Shown here: positions 17,235 through 25,118 of the stretch, one piece after another | Numbering within the stretch: the stretch's first letter is position 1 | Layout: each line of letters starts with the position of its first letter | Assembly (NCBI GenBank): GCA_937899905.1 | Contig: CALCCF010000005.1 | Coordinates: 1-39,476, forward strand | DNA from: an uncultured Phycisphaeraceae bacterium | GTDB lineage: Bacteria > Planctomycetota > Phycisphaerae > Phycisphaerales > UBA1924 | Direction: 5' to 3' | DNA length: 39,476 nt | Position numbers and translations under genes: made by a program | Notes under the pieces: generated by a model | The model's input: the letters and a program-made list of their open reading frames with translations, nothing else | Told to the model about the DNA's origin: nothing | Database searches by the model: none

Positions 17235-18212
17235 CGGACGCCCTTCCTGCACGCGAGCTTCCCGCCCGCCAACAACATCGGGCACGGCCACCGCGCCCGA
17301 AAGACGATCCCCGCGCTCATCGGGCTCCAGGCCTCGATCACGCGGGGAAGCCATGGATGTTATGGGGGTTGCCTCGCCCGGGCCAGTTTCGCCGAGCTTC
17401 GCCCGACGCCGAGCGGCGTGCGGCTCGTAGAGCACGAGGAAAACCCACGCTACAAGCGACAGCGCCAGCAGCGCCAGCAAGGCCGTCCAGCGCCCATCAA
17501 TCACCGACGGCGCATCCGGGCCGACCTCCCGTTGCTGCGCGAGGTCCAGCACGGCCGACACCGGCGACAGCATCGTTGCCCAGCCCGGACCGGTGCGCAG
17601 CGCGAGCAGCGGCGCGAGCGCGGCCACGGCAATGCCCCCCATCACGATGGTGCGCGCCGTTCCGCTCGGCCCACGCGCACCGATGAACACCGTGCCGTGG
17701 TCGTACACGGCGTCATCTTCCCGCGCCCCGCACGGCCGCAGGAAGCACGCCAGCACGGCGGCCACGAGCATCGGCCAGGCCCACAAGCCCAGCGCCATCG
17801 CACCGATCTGGTCGATCGTCCACCCCGCTCGCGCAACCACCTGCGCCCAAACCACGGCCTGGACCGGCGGCAGAATCGCCAACAGATCCTTGAACATCGC
17901 CGAGGTCGGCGACTCGCGCAACGAGACGGCCTGGCTCAGCCGGGCCATGGGCCAGAGCAGCGCGACGCCGATGGCGACCGAGAGCAACATCGTGCGCGCC
18001 GCGTACTGGTACACCTCTTCGTCGAGCAGCGCCCACGGCCCGCGCACGAGCAGCACGCCGATCGTGCTCAGCCCAGCGAGCAGGATGAACATCGCCCAGA
18101 GGAATCCCAGCGTGCGCGGTTCGGCACGGCGATGCGCCCACCTGTCGTTCTTGCCGCCGCGCTTCCTCGTCGCCTTCGCGTTGTCCGTGCGCTCCGGGGC
18201 GGTCTCGGTCAC
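16767..18212 (-). CDS. Polytopic membrane protein in one continuous frame with GreA
   Basis: The frame starts at the GTG at 18212, which overlaps the ftsQ-like stop as GTGA, and reads 481 codons to the greA stop. Residues 1-30 are charged and cytoplasmic. About six hydrophobic helices follow (for example [73 protein letters not shown]). A linker of roughly 60 polar residues then leads directly into GreA at residue 327. I do not recognise the membrane part. Possible explanations are a true fusion, a stop lost in this strain, or a sequencing indel that hides the stop. Its position behind ddl and the ftsQ-like gene suggests an envelope role, but that is inference. Confidence 0.7.
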   Translation of the reverse strand: MTETAPERTDNAKATRKRGGKNDRWAHRRAEPRTLGFLWAMFILLAGLSTIGVLLVRGPWALLDEEVYQYAARTMLLSVAIGVALLWPMARLSQAVSLRESPTSAMFKDLLAILPPVQAVVWAQVVARAGWTIDQIGAMALGLWAWPMLVAAVLACFLRPCGAREDDAVYDHGTVFIGARGPSGTARTIVMGGIAVAALAPLLALRTGPGWATMLSPVSAVLDLAQQREVGPDAPSVIDGRWTALLALLALSLVAWVFLVLYEPHAARRRAKLGETGPGEATPITSMASPRDRGLEPDERGDRLSGAVAVPDVVGGREARVQEGRPMDFMTAEEKVKIKARLDQLIANRPKITERIAEARALGDLKENAEYHSARELQGMEEAEIRRLEDRLANAKVVDDGLAKDAQVVFLGSMVKIREVGTNEDEMVKLVGEFSEEPPDDYDEVTANSPMGSALMKARVGETVRVDAPRGVKRFEIIEIL

Positions 18213-19213
18213 GGCCCGCCCCCGACACCCTCCCCGCCGATGAGCACCGTGCCCGGCCAGTGGATCTCGACACGCTCCTGACCGCCGTCGAGCGCGCCGG
18301 TCGCCGCGATGAGGCCGCGCAGATTGGCGAGCTTGCGCTCGTCGGTCACCTCGCCCTGGAATACGCCGTCGCCCTGCGGCGGTGCGCCCCACACCACTCG
18401 GCCGCCCGTGGTCGTGACGATCAATAGCCGACTCTGCTCACTGTGCTCGGCCAGGTCTACACCGGCGACCTGCCCCGCGAAGTCCTGCGTGAGCAGCACG
18501 CCCAGCAGCGCAATCGCGTCGCGAACGTCCTGGCCCGGCCAACTCGGGTTCGTGTCGCTCGCATCGGTGGGGCTCGGCAGCCGGGACGGATTGATGATCA
18601 CCGGCAGGCCGGGGAAGCTCTCGGGCGAGCCGCTCATGGGCAGCACATCGGCCCCGGCGTCGATAGCCGTATCGCGCAGGCCCGGGCGGGCCCCAAACTG
18701 GAACGCCGTCGAGCGCACGACCGCGACGGGTTGCCGCCACGCCATCTCGATGACCACGTCGTTTCGCCGAGCGGCGTCCGCTTCACCTTCCACCATCGTC
18801 GGCGGCCGACGGCGAACGCGCGGGGCCTCAGCGGCCCAGCCAGTAGCGGCCACGGCCTCTTGTACCGCGCGCAAGGGCTCAGAGCTGAGCGCCTCGGATG
18901 GCCCCAACTCTCGGCTGGCCTGTTCGTACGCGGCAACGGCGCGGTCCATGACACCATCAAAGACGCTCTGGGGCATCCAGCCCGGCGGCGTGAGCCAGAT
19001 CTGCACGGTTCGGCTCTCGGTGCTGATGCGAGCGGCGGCGCTACGTCCTAGCGCCGGGATGCCCAGCCCCGCGCCGACCGCCACGCCGGCCGCGAGCAGC
19101 AGGCCGATCCCGACCATCACGAGCCGCCGCGTGCCGCCCTCGGCCCACGTGCCGCCCTCGTCACGGGCGGCGCGCGCCTTGGCCTTCTTCTTGGTGGTCT
19201 TCTTCTTGGCCAT
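18209..19213 (-). CDS. FtsQ-like single-pass membrane protein
   Basis: 334 residues. The ATG at 19213 overlaps the ddl stop by one base (TAATG), which fixes the start. A Lys-rich N-terminus ([16 protein letters not shown]) is followed by one hydrophobic helix at about 31-53 and a large extracytoplasmic domain, with a [15 protein letters not shown] segment near the start of a possible POTRA domain. That topology and the position right after murB and ddl match FtsQ/DivIB, a divisome scaffold protein. Sequence identity to FtsQ is not obvious by eye, so this rests mainly on topology and gene order. It could instead be another envelope protein. No ftsA or ftsZ follows; the next genes are a membrane protein and greA. 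Confidence 0.55.
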   Translation of the reverse strand: MAKKKTTKKKAKARAARDEGGTWAEGGTRRLVMVGIGLLLAAGVAVGAGLGIPALGRSAAARISTESRTVQIWLTPPGWMPQSVFDGVMDRAVAAYEQASRELGPSEALSSEPLRAVQEAVAATGWAAEAPRVRRRPPTMVEGEADAARRNDVVIEMAWRQPVAVVRSTAFQFGARPGLRDTAIDAGADVLPMSGSPESFPGLPVIINPSRLPSPTDASDTNPSWPGQDVRDAIALLGVLLTQDFAGQVAGVDLAEHSEQSRLLIVTTTGGRVVWGAPPQGDGVFQGEVTDERKLANLRGLIAATGALDGGQERVEIHWPGTVLIGGEGVGGGP

Positions 19214-20181
19214 TATGTGGAGCGTATGACCGCCGGGGCGTCGTGGTTCGTAGCACTGCCCTGGGTGTGCCGCTCGACGGCGTCGTCGACCAGGGCTGCG
19301 CATAGCGCCGGCATCGCGAGCCCCACACGCGCCGCGCTCATCGGGAGCAATGAGTGGCTGGTGAACCCCGGCATGGTGTTCGCTTCCAGCAACCGCGGAC
19401 CGCGCTGCTCGTCGAGCATGAAATCCACGCGCGCGAGCATCGCGCACCCGAGGGTGCGAGCCAAACGGAGCGCATCGCGTTGGATAGCGTGCGCCAGTCC
19501 CTCGGGCAGCGGCGGATCGACGGTGTACCGCGTGTCGTCGCGGTCGTACTTGGCCTCGTAGTCGTACACGCCAGAGGCCGGCTCGATCTCGACGATCGGC
19601 ATGGCCTCGCCGGCCACGATGCCAACCGTCAGCTCGCGGCCCTTGGTCAATGGCTCGACCATAAACGCGGCAGTCGAACCTTCGGATAGCATCCTGCGCG
19701 CCATGCCAGCGCCCTTGCGCCAGTCATCGGCATTGGTACAAATCGCCAGCCCCACGCTCGATCCCTCGTGCACGGGCTTGAGCACCAGCGGTAAGTCGAT
19801 GGGCGGCTCGGCATCGAGCGGATGGAACACCGTGGCCGGCGCGGTCGCGATGCCCAGCGACAGCGCGACCTGCTTAGTTTGCAACTTGTCCATCGCCCAG
19901 CGAGCCGCATGCGACCCGCAACCGACGAACGGCCGCCCATCCGCCTCGAGCAGCCGCTGCAGCGGCCCGCCCTCGCCCCAAGGCCCGTGCAGCACGGGGA
20001 ACACCACGTCGCCGCCCATCGCCGCGAGGCTCTCGGCCGCCAGCTCCTTGAAGATTTCCCGTTGCACGACGTAGCGACCGCTCCGCGACAGCGCTTCCGC
20101 CACGGCCGCGCTGCTATCAAGGCTCACCTGGTGCTCGGCGTCCGGTCCGCCGCCGAGCACGAGCACGGTCTTCTTGCTCAT
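19213..20181 (-). CDS. ddl: D-alanine--D-alanine ligase
   Basis: 322 residues from the ATG at 20181, which overlaps the murB stop (ATGA). It belongs to the ATP-grasp family: LVLGGGPDAEHQVSL at the N-terminus, FPVLHGPWGEGGPLQ for the D-Ala site, LVLKPVHEGSSVGLA for ATP binding, ARVDFMLD, and LEANTMPGFTSHSLLPMSA for magnesium and product binding. It joins two D-alanines to make the dipeptide added by MurF to the peptidoglycan precursor. Length is normal (about 300-330). It sits between murB and the ftsQ-like gene, the same order as in classical division and cell-wall clusters. Confidence 0.95.
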   Translation of the reverse strand: MSKKTVLVLGGGPDAEHQVSLDSSAAVAEALSRSGRYVVQREIFKELAAESLAAMGGDVVFPVLHGPWGEGGPLQRLLEADGRPFVGCGSHAARWAMDKLQTKQVALSLGIATAPATVFHPLDAEPPIDLPLVLKPVHEGSSVGLAICTNADDWRKGAGMARRMLSEGSTAAFMVEPLTKGRELTVGIVAGEAMPIVEIEPASGVYDYEAKYDRDDTRYTVDPPLPEGLAHAIQRDALRLARTLGCAMLARVDFMLDEQRGPRLLEANTMPGFTSHSLLPMSAARVGLAMPALCAALVDDAVERHTQGSATNHDAPAVIRST

Positions 20182-21080
20182 GCCGCCCCCCACACCACGA
20201 CTTCGGTTTGCAACTCGACGCCGAACCGTTCGAGCACGGTGCTCCGAACAACGGCGATCAGATCGAAGACATCCTGCGCCCGAGCCGAATCCTTATCAAC
20301 GACCATGAAGTTCGCGTGCCGTTCGCTGACGCTCGCGCCCCCCACACGCATGCCCTTGCACCCGGCGCGATCGATGATCATCCCCGCACTGATGCGCTCG
20401 CCCGCGCTTCCAATCCCGTCGACTTCGCTCGAAAGCGTTGGGTTCTTGAACACGCAGCCGGCGCTGTCGGCCGAGAGCGGTTGGCTTGCCTTCTTCTCGG
20501 CCATGATGCGCTTCAGTTGCTCGCGCACGTCCGCGGTCTCGCCCGGCGTGAGTCGGAACAGGGCCTCGACCACGATCTTGTCGCCAATACCGCCATCGCG
20601 ATACACCGGCTCGAACTCGGAAGCCGGCTGTGTGCGCACGACGCCGTGCCGATCCATCGTGACAATCTTGGCAAGATGATCGAAGGTGTTGCCGTACGCG
20701 CCGCCCGCATTCATGTGCACCGCGCCGCCCACACTGGCGGGCACACCCGCGAGCGTGTGCAGCCCGAACAACCCGGCCCTTGCCGTGTCCTGCACCAGCC
20801 TCATCAGGTTTGCGCCCGCCTGTGCACGGACGGTGCCGTCGGGCGCGATCTCGACCGTATCCAGGCGCTCTAGGCTCACGACCAGCTCGCGCACGCCGCC
20901 ATCACCAACGAGCAGGTTGGCGCCATCGCCCAGGATGCGCAGGTTTATGTCCAGGTCCAGGCATCGACGCAGCTCGTCAACGTTTGCGGGCCTCGCCAAT
21001 CGATCAGCCGTTCCTCCGATGCCGAACCACGTGTCGATCGGCGCATCGTTCTCGATGTCGAGCGCCAGCATCTCAGGCAT
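20178..21080 (-). CDS. murB: UDP-N-acetylenolpyruvoylglucosamine reductase
   Basis: 300 residues. MurB reduces UDP-GlcNAc-enolpyruvate to UDP-MurNAc using FAD and NADPH. FAD-binding motifs: ILGDGANLLVGDGG (about 49-62) and LAGVPASVGGAVHMNAGG (about 110-127). Tyr160-Arg161 provide the substrate-binding pair, and the C-terminal region has AGMIIDRAGCKG and SERHANFMVV. The active-site loop reads SAGCVFKNP, with Cys209 where the proton-donating Ser is usual in characterised enzymes. The length and the short form without the extra type I loop fit type II MurB. The start overlaps the end of murC by 8 bases; an alternative ATG lies three codons in. Confidence 0.95.
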   Translation of the reverse strand: MPEMLALDIENDAPIDTWFGIGGTADRLARPANVDELRRCLDLDINLRILGDGANLLVGDGGVRELVVSLERLDTVEIAPDGTVRAQAGANLMRLVQDTARAGLFGLHTLAGVPASVGGAVHMNAGGAYGNTFDHLAKIVTMDRHGVVRTQPASEFEPVYRDGGIGDKIVVEALFRLTPGETADVREQLKRIMAEKKASQPLSADSAGCVFKNPTLSSEVDGIGSAGERISAGMIIDRAGCKGMRVGGASVSERHANFMVVDKDSARAQDVFDLIAVVRSTVLERFGVELQTEVVVWGAA

Positions 21081-22560
21081 GGGCCACCGCCCGCATGCCG
21101 CGCATGAAGCCGTGCGCCACCTGCCACACCGGGCCCGCGCCCATCACGACCACGACATCGCCGGGGCGGCAGTCACGCTCCAGTTGCTCGACGATGGCCG
21201 AGAACGGGTGGGCGTGGCTCGCATCGACGCCGCGATCGCACAGCCGCGTCACCAGGTCGTCGGCGTTCACGCGCTGCTTCTCGGCCTCGCTATCGCGCAC
21301 GAAGTAGATCTCCGGCACGATGACCGCATCGGCACTGGAGAAGGCCGTCGCGAACTCATCCAGCAGGAATCGCGTGCGCGAGTGCTGGTGCGGCTGGAAG
21401 ACGACAATAAGCCGACCGCCAGAGGCCTCGGGCCGCTCGGCCGTACGGATCGCGCGCAGCGTGGCGTCGACCTCGGTCGGGTGGTGTCCGTAATCGTCGT
21501 ACACGCGCACCGATCCACCGGCGATGGGTCGATCGCCGAGCAACTGGCAGCGCCGCTCAAGGCCGCCGAAGGCTGACAGAGAGCGCGCGACGATCGATGG
21601 ATCGCCGCCCGCGGTTACGGCAAGCGCGAACGCCATCGCCGAGTTCGCCGCGTTGTGCGCGCCCGGGAGCGCGAGCGTCCATCGCCCCTGGATCGCATCG
21701 CCCGCGCGCACCGAGACTGCGCTTGTATGCTCGTCGTACGACACCACCCAGTCGGCCTGTGGGCTGAAGCCGATGGTCTGTACCCGTGCGTCTAGGCCCG
21801 CCGTCACCTCGCGTCGGTGCGCGCCATCATGCCCGATGATCAGCACGCCACCATCGTCAGCCGGGGGCAACGCGCGAGCGAATCGGGCGAACGCCTCCAC
21901 TACCGCATCGAGGCTGCCGTAGATGTCCAGGTGGTCTGCCTCGATGTTGCCGATGCCGGCGATTGTGGGCCGCAGATTGTGGAACGAGCGGTTGAACTCG
22001 CACGCCTCGGCCACGAGCAGCCCGGTCGCACCGAAGCGAGGTCCGCTGGGGATCTCGGGCGACCCCAATCGTGAGCCGACCCACGCACCACGCTCCGCCA
22101 GCGCGCCGCGTTCGAGCTGGGCCGAGGCCGCACCGGCGATCACCGAGGGATCCAGCCCGGCGTCGACCATTGCGGCACCGAGCATGGCCACCGTCGTGCT
22201 CTTGCCATGCGTGCCGGCGACCGCCACGCCCGTGCGCCCACGCATAACCATGCCCAGGGCCTGCGGGTAGGTCAGCACGGGCAGCCCGGCGTCATTCGCG
22301 GCGAGCAGCGCCGGATGTTCACGAGGGACCGCCGCTGTCGTAATGAGCGCATCGACGCCCTCGGCCGCGCTCCGGCCGTCCTCGATCGCCACCCGGATGC
22401 CACTCTCGATCAGCCGATCGGTGATCGGGCTGGCGACCGCGTCGTAGCCGCGCACCTCGACGCCCATCGAGGCCAGCAGCCGGGCGAGCGCGCTCATGCC
22501 GCTGCCACCGACGCCGAGCATGGCGACGGGCTTCCCGGACAGATCCTGGACATTCAGCAT
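21073..22560 (-). CDS. murC: UDP-N-acetylmuramate--L-alanine ligase
   Basis: 495 residues from the ATG at 22560; the frame is open upstream but without family similarity. MurC adds L-alanine to UDP-MurNAc, the first amino acid of the peptidoglycan stem. Motifs: a Rossmann start MLGVGGSGMSALARLL (about 14-29), the ATP loop GTHGKSTT (116-123), AEACEFNRSFHNLRP, the carbamate-lysine/metal region around GNIEADHLD, DDYGHHPTEV, and VVFQPHQHSRT in the C-terminal domain. It is the first gene of the murC-murB-ddl-ftsQ-like-greA run. A perfect 8-bp hairpin lies 13-34 bases before the ATG and there is no strong ribosome site, so the start is less certain than the call. Confidence 0.94.
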   Translation of the reverse strand: MLNVQDLSGKPVAMLGVGGSGMSALARLLASMGVEVRGYDAVASPITDRLIESGIRVAIEDGRSAAEGVDALITTAAVPREHPALLAANDAGLPVLTYPQALGMVMRGRTGVAVAGTHGKSTTVAMLGAAMVDAGLDPSVIAGAASAQLERGALAERGAWVGSRLGSPEIPSGPRFGATGLLVAEACEFNRSFHNLRPTIAGIGNIEADHLDIYGSLDAVVEAFARFARALPPADDGGVLIIGHDGAHRREVTAGLDARVQTIGFSPQADWVVSYDEHTSAVSVRAGDAIQGRWTLALPGAHNAANSAMAFALAVTAGGDPSIVARSLSAFGGLERRCQLLGDRPIAGGSVRVYDDYGHHPTEVDATLRAIRTAERPEASGGRLIVVFQPHQHSRTRFLLDEFATAFSSADAVIVPEIYFVRDSEAEKQRVNADDLVTRLCDRGVDASHAHPFSAIVEQLERDCRPGDVVVVMGAGPVWQVAHGFMRGMRAVAHA

Positions 22561-22722
22561 CGGAAGATCGGCCTTGGTCGTACCCACGACCAAGCGTATC
22601 GGAAGGTTGGTCGCGTGTTCGTGAGCGGCCCGGTCGAGGGCGCAAAACCCGCTCGCCGGGGCGATGTTTGGGGCATGCCGTGGAGCAGTTGGCCCGCCCG
22701 TGCGGGCGGTTAGGATACGGCC

Positions 22723-23820
22723 GTGCTCCGCTTTCCCTCGGAACTCATCGTCCGCGTCCGCCCCACGTACGAAAACCGTCGCGTTGTCGTCACGGGTGGG
22801 GCGGGGTTCATCGGCAGCCACCTCGTCGACGCCCTGGTCTCGCTTGGGGCCCATGTGAGCGTGCTGGACGATCTGTCGAACTCTTCGGCCGCCTACGTCG
22901 CCGAGCTGCTGGAGCTCGAGCCCGATCGCGTCTCATTTGTGCACGGCTCGATCCTCGACCGTGATGCGCTCACCGACGCGTTCGCGACGCCGCGGAGGTC
23001 CAACACCCAAGCAGACTCCGATCGCGGGCCTGTGGTCTTCCATATGGCGGCCGTGGGCTCGGTGCCGCTGTCGATCGAGCAGCCCGGCCGAGCGTGGGAC
23101 GTGAACGCGACGGGCACGCTCCGCGTCCTCGAAGCGCTCCGCGCCGCTGGTGGTGGACGCATGGTGCACTCCAGCTCCAGCTCGATCTACGGCGACCGCG
23201 GCGAAGACTCGTCCCAGCCGTGCGAGGAGTCGATGCCGCCCTGCCCGCTCTCGCCGTACGCAGCCAGCAAGCTCTCGGGCGAGTACCTGCTCTCGACATG
23301 GGCCCGGTGCTACGGCATCGAGAGCATCGCGCTGCGGTACTTCAACGTGTTCGGCCCGCGTCAACGCGCCGACAGTGCATACGCCGCGGTCATCCCCGCG
23401 TTCGCGTCGCGCATGCTGCGGGGTGAACGGCCGACGATCTTCGGCGACGGCGAGCAGACGCGTGACTTCACGTTCGTCGCCAATGTGGTGCTGGCCAACC
23501 TGATGGCCGGATCGGCGAGCACCTTGCCCGACGGCGCGATCGCCAACGTTGGCCTCGGCAGCGCGACGAGCCTGAACCAACTGGCCGGCATGATGGCCGA
23601 GGCGGCCGCCAAGGACAGCCCGGGCGTGATAGCCGAAGACCTCAAGCCCCGGCATGAGCCCGCGCGGCAGGGCGAGGTACGGCACTCGCTGGCGAGCATC
23701 GAGCGGGCCCGCACCATCTTCGGCTACGACCCCTTCGCGACGCTGAGCGAAGGCCTGGCCGAGACCATCCAGTGGCATCGCGCACAACTCGAGGCCGGCG
23801 CTTCGAGCGGCGGCGCATAG
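22723..23820 (+). CDS. NAD-dependent nucleotide-sugar epimerase/dehydratase (extended SDR)
   Basis: 365 residues from the GTG at 22723 (AGGA about 7 bases upstream). The NAD-binding motif is TGGAGFIGSHL (24-34). The catalytic triad is Ser near 151-154 (SSSSIYGD), Tyr179 and Lys183 in SPYAASKLSGE. RYFNVFGPRQ and FGDGEQTRDFTFVANVV are substrate-binding landmarks of UDP-sugar 4-epimerases such as GalE and the UDP-GlcNAc 4-epimerases. The exact sugar cannot be read from the sequence. It probably supplies sugars for surface polysaccharide or glycoprotein. It is transcribed divergently from murC across 162 bases and is followed by a 66-residue gene with its own ribosome site. Confidence 0.9.
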   Translation: MLRFPSELIVRVRPTYENRRVVVTGGAGFIGSHLVDALVSLGAHVSVLDDLSNSSAAYVAELLELEPDRVSFVHGSILDRDALTDAFATPRRSNTQADSDRGPVVFHMAAVGSVPLSIEQPGRAWDVNATGTLRVLEALRAAGGGRMVHSSSSSIYGDRGEDSSQPCEESMPPCPLSPYAASKLSGEYLLSTWARCYGIESIALRYFNVFGPRQRADSAYAAVIPAFASRMLRGERPTIFGDGEQTRDFTFVANVVLANLMAGSASTLPDGAIANVGLGSATSLNQLAGMMAEAAAKDSPGVIAEDLKPRHEPARQGEVRHSLASIERARTIFGYDPFATLSEGLAETIQWHRAQLEAGASSGGA

Positions 23821-23835
23821 CGGGAGGACCGAGAC

Positions 23836-24036
23836 GTGGGACTCTGGCGCGACCTGCCCCTGGCGCTGTACGAACTGCCGAGGATGGCGATCCTCGCGAG
23901 GTTTCGCATACGCGGGCCGTACTACACCTGGCGATGGCACACCGCGTTTGGCCGGGGCACGCCGCCGCGCGGCGAGCTTGTGCGCGGGCTGATCGAGTAC
24001 GCCGCCTGGGCCCACCGCATCCGGAAGGGGCGCTGA
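23836..24036 (+). CDS. Small basic protein of unknown function
   Basis: 66 residues from the GTG at 23836, with GGGAGG ten or so bases upstream, 15 bases after the epimerase stop and 4 bases before the next gene. The protein is Arg-rich and aromatic (GPYYTWRWHTAFGRG) with no clear signal or membrane helix. Tight packing and the ribosome site make it likely to be expressed. I do not recognise a family. The spacing on both sides suggests co-transcription with the epimerase and the DNA glycosylase. Confidence 0.6.
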   Translation: MGLWRDLPLALYELPRMAILARFRIRGPYYTWRWHTAFGRGTPPRGELVRGLIEYAAWAHRIRKGR

Positions 24037-24040
24037 ACTT

Positions 24041-24904
24041 GTGGCGCAGCACGACATGAGTCCCGATCGGGTTCGGCGCTTGGTCGCGCAGGATGCGCGC
24101 GCGTGGGGCCAGCTCGGTGTGGCTTGGGGCCTGCGCGGCGATGCCAGCCGAGTCCCGGCGGCATCCAGCGCTCCAGAAACTGTGCAGCCCGAGCCCGAGC
24201 CCCAGGCCCAGCCCGAGCCGATACCGCGCAACCCGATGAAGTTGACGCAGCCGCCGGCTGCGCAAATCGAGGCCAAGCCCATGCCAACACCAACGGGCAC
24301 GCCCGCCGAGGTCGCCCAGCACCAACTCGCCCAGATCCTCCAGGACTACACGGAAGCTGCGCCGCACTTGGTGACGGGCACGCCACACACCACCATCGTG
24401 TTCGGCGAGGGCGATCCGTGCGCGCGCATCATGTTCGTCGGCGAAGCGCCCGGTGCCGACGAGGATCGGCTCGGCCGCCCCTTCGTTGGGCGCGCCGGCC
24501 AGAAACTCGAGCAGATGATCATCGCGATGGGACTGCAGCGCGAGGACGTCTACATCGCCAACGTTCTGAAGGTGCGCCCGCCGAACAACGCCACGCCCAC
24601 CTTGGAAGAGGCGCAGGCCTGCGCGCCGTACCTCATGCGTCAGATCGAAGTGATCCAGCCCGAGGCCATCGTCGCCCTCGGCCTGCCCTCGGCCCGCCTG
24701 CTCACGCAGCAGACGCTCTCGATGCGCGACCTGCGGGGGCGGTGGTGGCCCATGGCGACGCCCAGTGGCCAGGAGTTCCAGGTCCTGCCCACCTACCACC
24801 CGGCTTATCTGCTTCGGAACTACACCCCCGAGACCCGCCGCAAGGTCTGGGAGGACCTCAAGTGCGTGCTCGAGCGGCTCCAGTTGCCCGTTCCGGACCG
24901 GTAA
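24041..24904 (+). CDS. Uracil-DNA glycosylase, family 4-like, mostly lacking Fe-S ligands
   Basis: 287 residues from the GTG at 24041, with GGAAGGGG upstream. The first 90 residues are a Pro/Glu/Gln-rich low-complexity extension. The catalytic domain is clearly family 4: FGEGDPCARIMFVGEAPG, with motif 1 GEAPGADED (134-142), then GRPFVGRAGQKL, EDVYIANV and the motif 2 HPAYLLRN (253-260). These enzymes remove uracil from DNA after cytosine deamination. Family 4 normally holds a 4Fe-4S cluster with four cysteines. Here the N-terminal CxxC is missing (the region reads YTEAAPHLVTG), the KCRPP cysteine is Val178 (LKVRPP), and only Cys194 remains, so the cluster is probably lost. It is the last gene of a short operon. 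Confidence 0.85.
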   Translation: MAQHDMSPDRVRRLVAQDARAWGQLGVAWGLRGDASRVPAASSAPETVQPEPEPQAQPEPIPRNPMKLTQPPAAQIEAKPMPTPTGTPAEVAQHQLAQILQDYTEAAPHLVTGTPHTTIVFGEGDPCARIMFVGEAPGADEDRLGRPFVGRAGQKLEQMIIAMGLQREDVYIANVLKVRPPNNATPTLEEAQACAPYLMRQIEVIQPEAIVALGLPSARLLTQQTLSMRDLRGRWWPMATPSGQEFQVLPTYHPAYLLRNYTPETRRKVWEDLKCVLERLQLPVPDR

Positions 24905-25060
24905 GGCGCAAGATTCCCGAAATGCTTACGGGAAGCCCCGGATGTCCGCAACGTTTGTTTGATTACTCGGGAACACTGGCCCCAAATTTGTTGTTCGCAC
25001 TGGAACACGGCAGCCGATCGATGCGAAACGACTGCTAGCTACAACGCTGACCCCCACGAG
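24905..25060. other. Intergenic stretch of lower GC ending in a terminator
   Basis: About 156 bases with no convincing gene, visibly less GC-rich than the flanking genes. A 6-bp hairpin, TTCCCG (24914-24919) with CGGGAA (24929-24934), lies just after the glycosylase stop. A second, T-tailed hairpin follows 127 bases later, at 25061. It could simply be a long 3' untranslated region or could encode a small RNA. No promoter is convincing. Confidence 0.4.
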
Positions 25061-25101
25061 ACCCGGTGGCTGAGCACATGATGTTCGTCACCGGGTTTTT
25101 T
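25061..25101 (+). terminator. Intrinsic terminator downstream of the glycosylase operon
   Basis: ACCCGGTG (25061-25068) pairs perfectly with CACCGGGT (25089-25096), followed by a run of six Ts (25096-25101). The loop is about 20 bases. It lies 156 bases after the glycosylase stop and just before the end of the convergent lipoprotein gene at 25119. The minus strand has no T-run, so it acts mainly on plus-strand transcripts. Confidence 0.8.
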
Positions 25102-25118
25102 CGTGCGCCGACGCGATC

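Noticed and set aside
18213-18392. Upstream extension of the membrane protein-GreA frame
   Set aside because: It lies inside the ftsQ-like gene, and the GTG at 18212 overlaps that gene's stop in the usual coupled manner.
22694-22709. CCGCCC-GGGCGG inverted repeat just before the epimerase ribosome site
   Set aside because: It is short and composed only of G and C, so it is expected by chance in sequence this GC-rich.
24103-25038. A 311-codon plus-strand frame overlapping the glycosylase
   Set aside because: It is the +1 shadow of the glycosylase, whose motifs are unambiguous.
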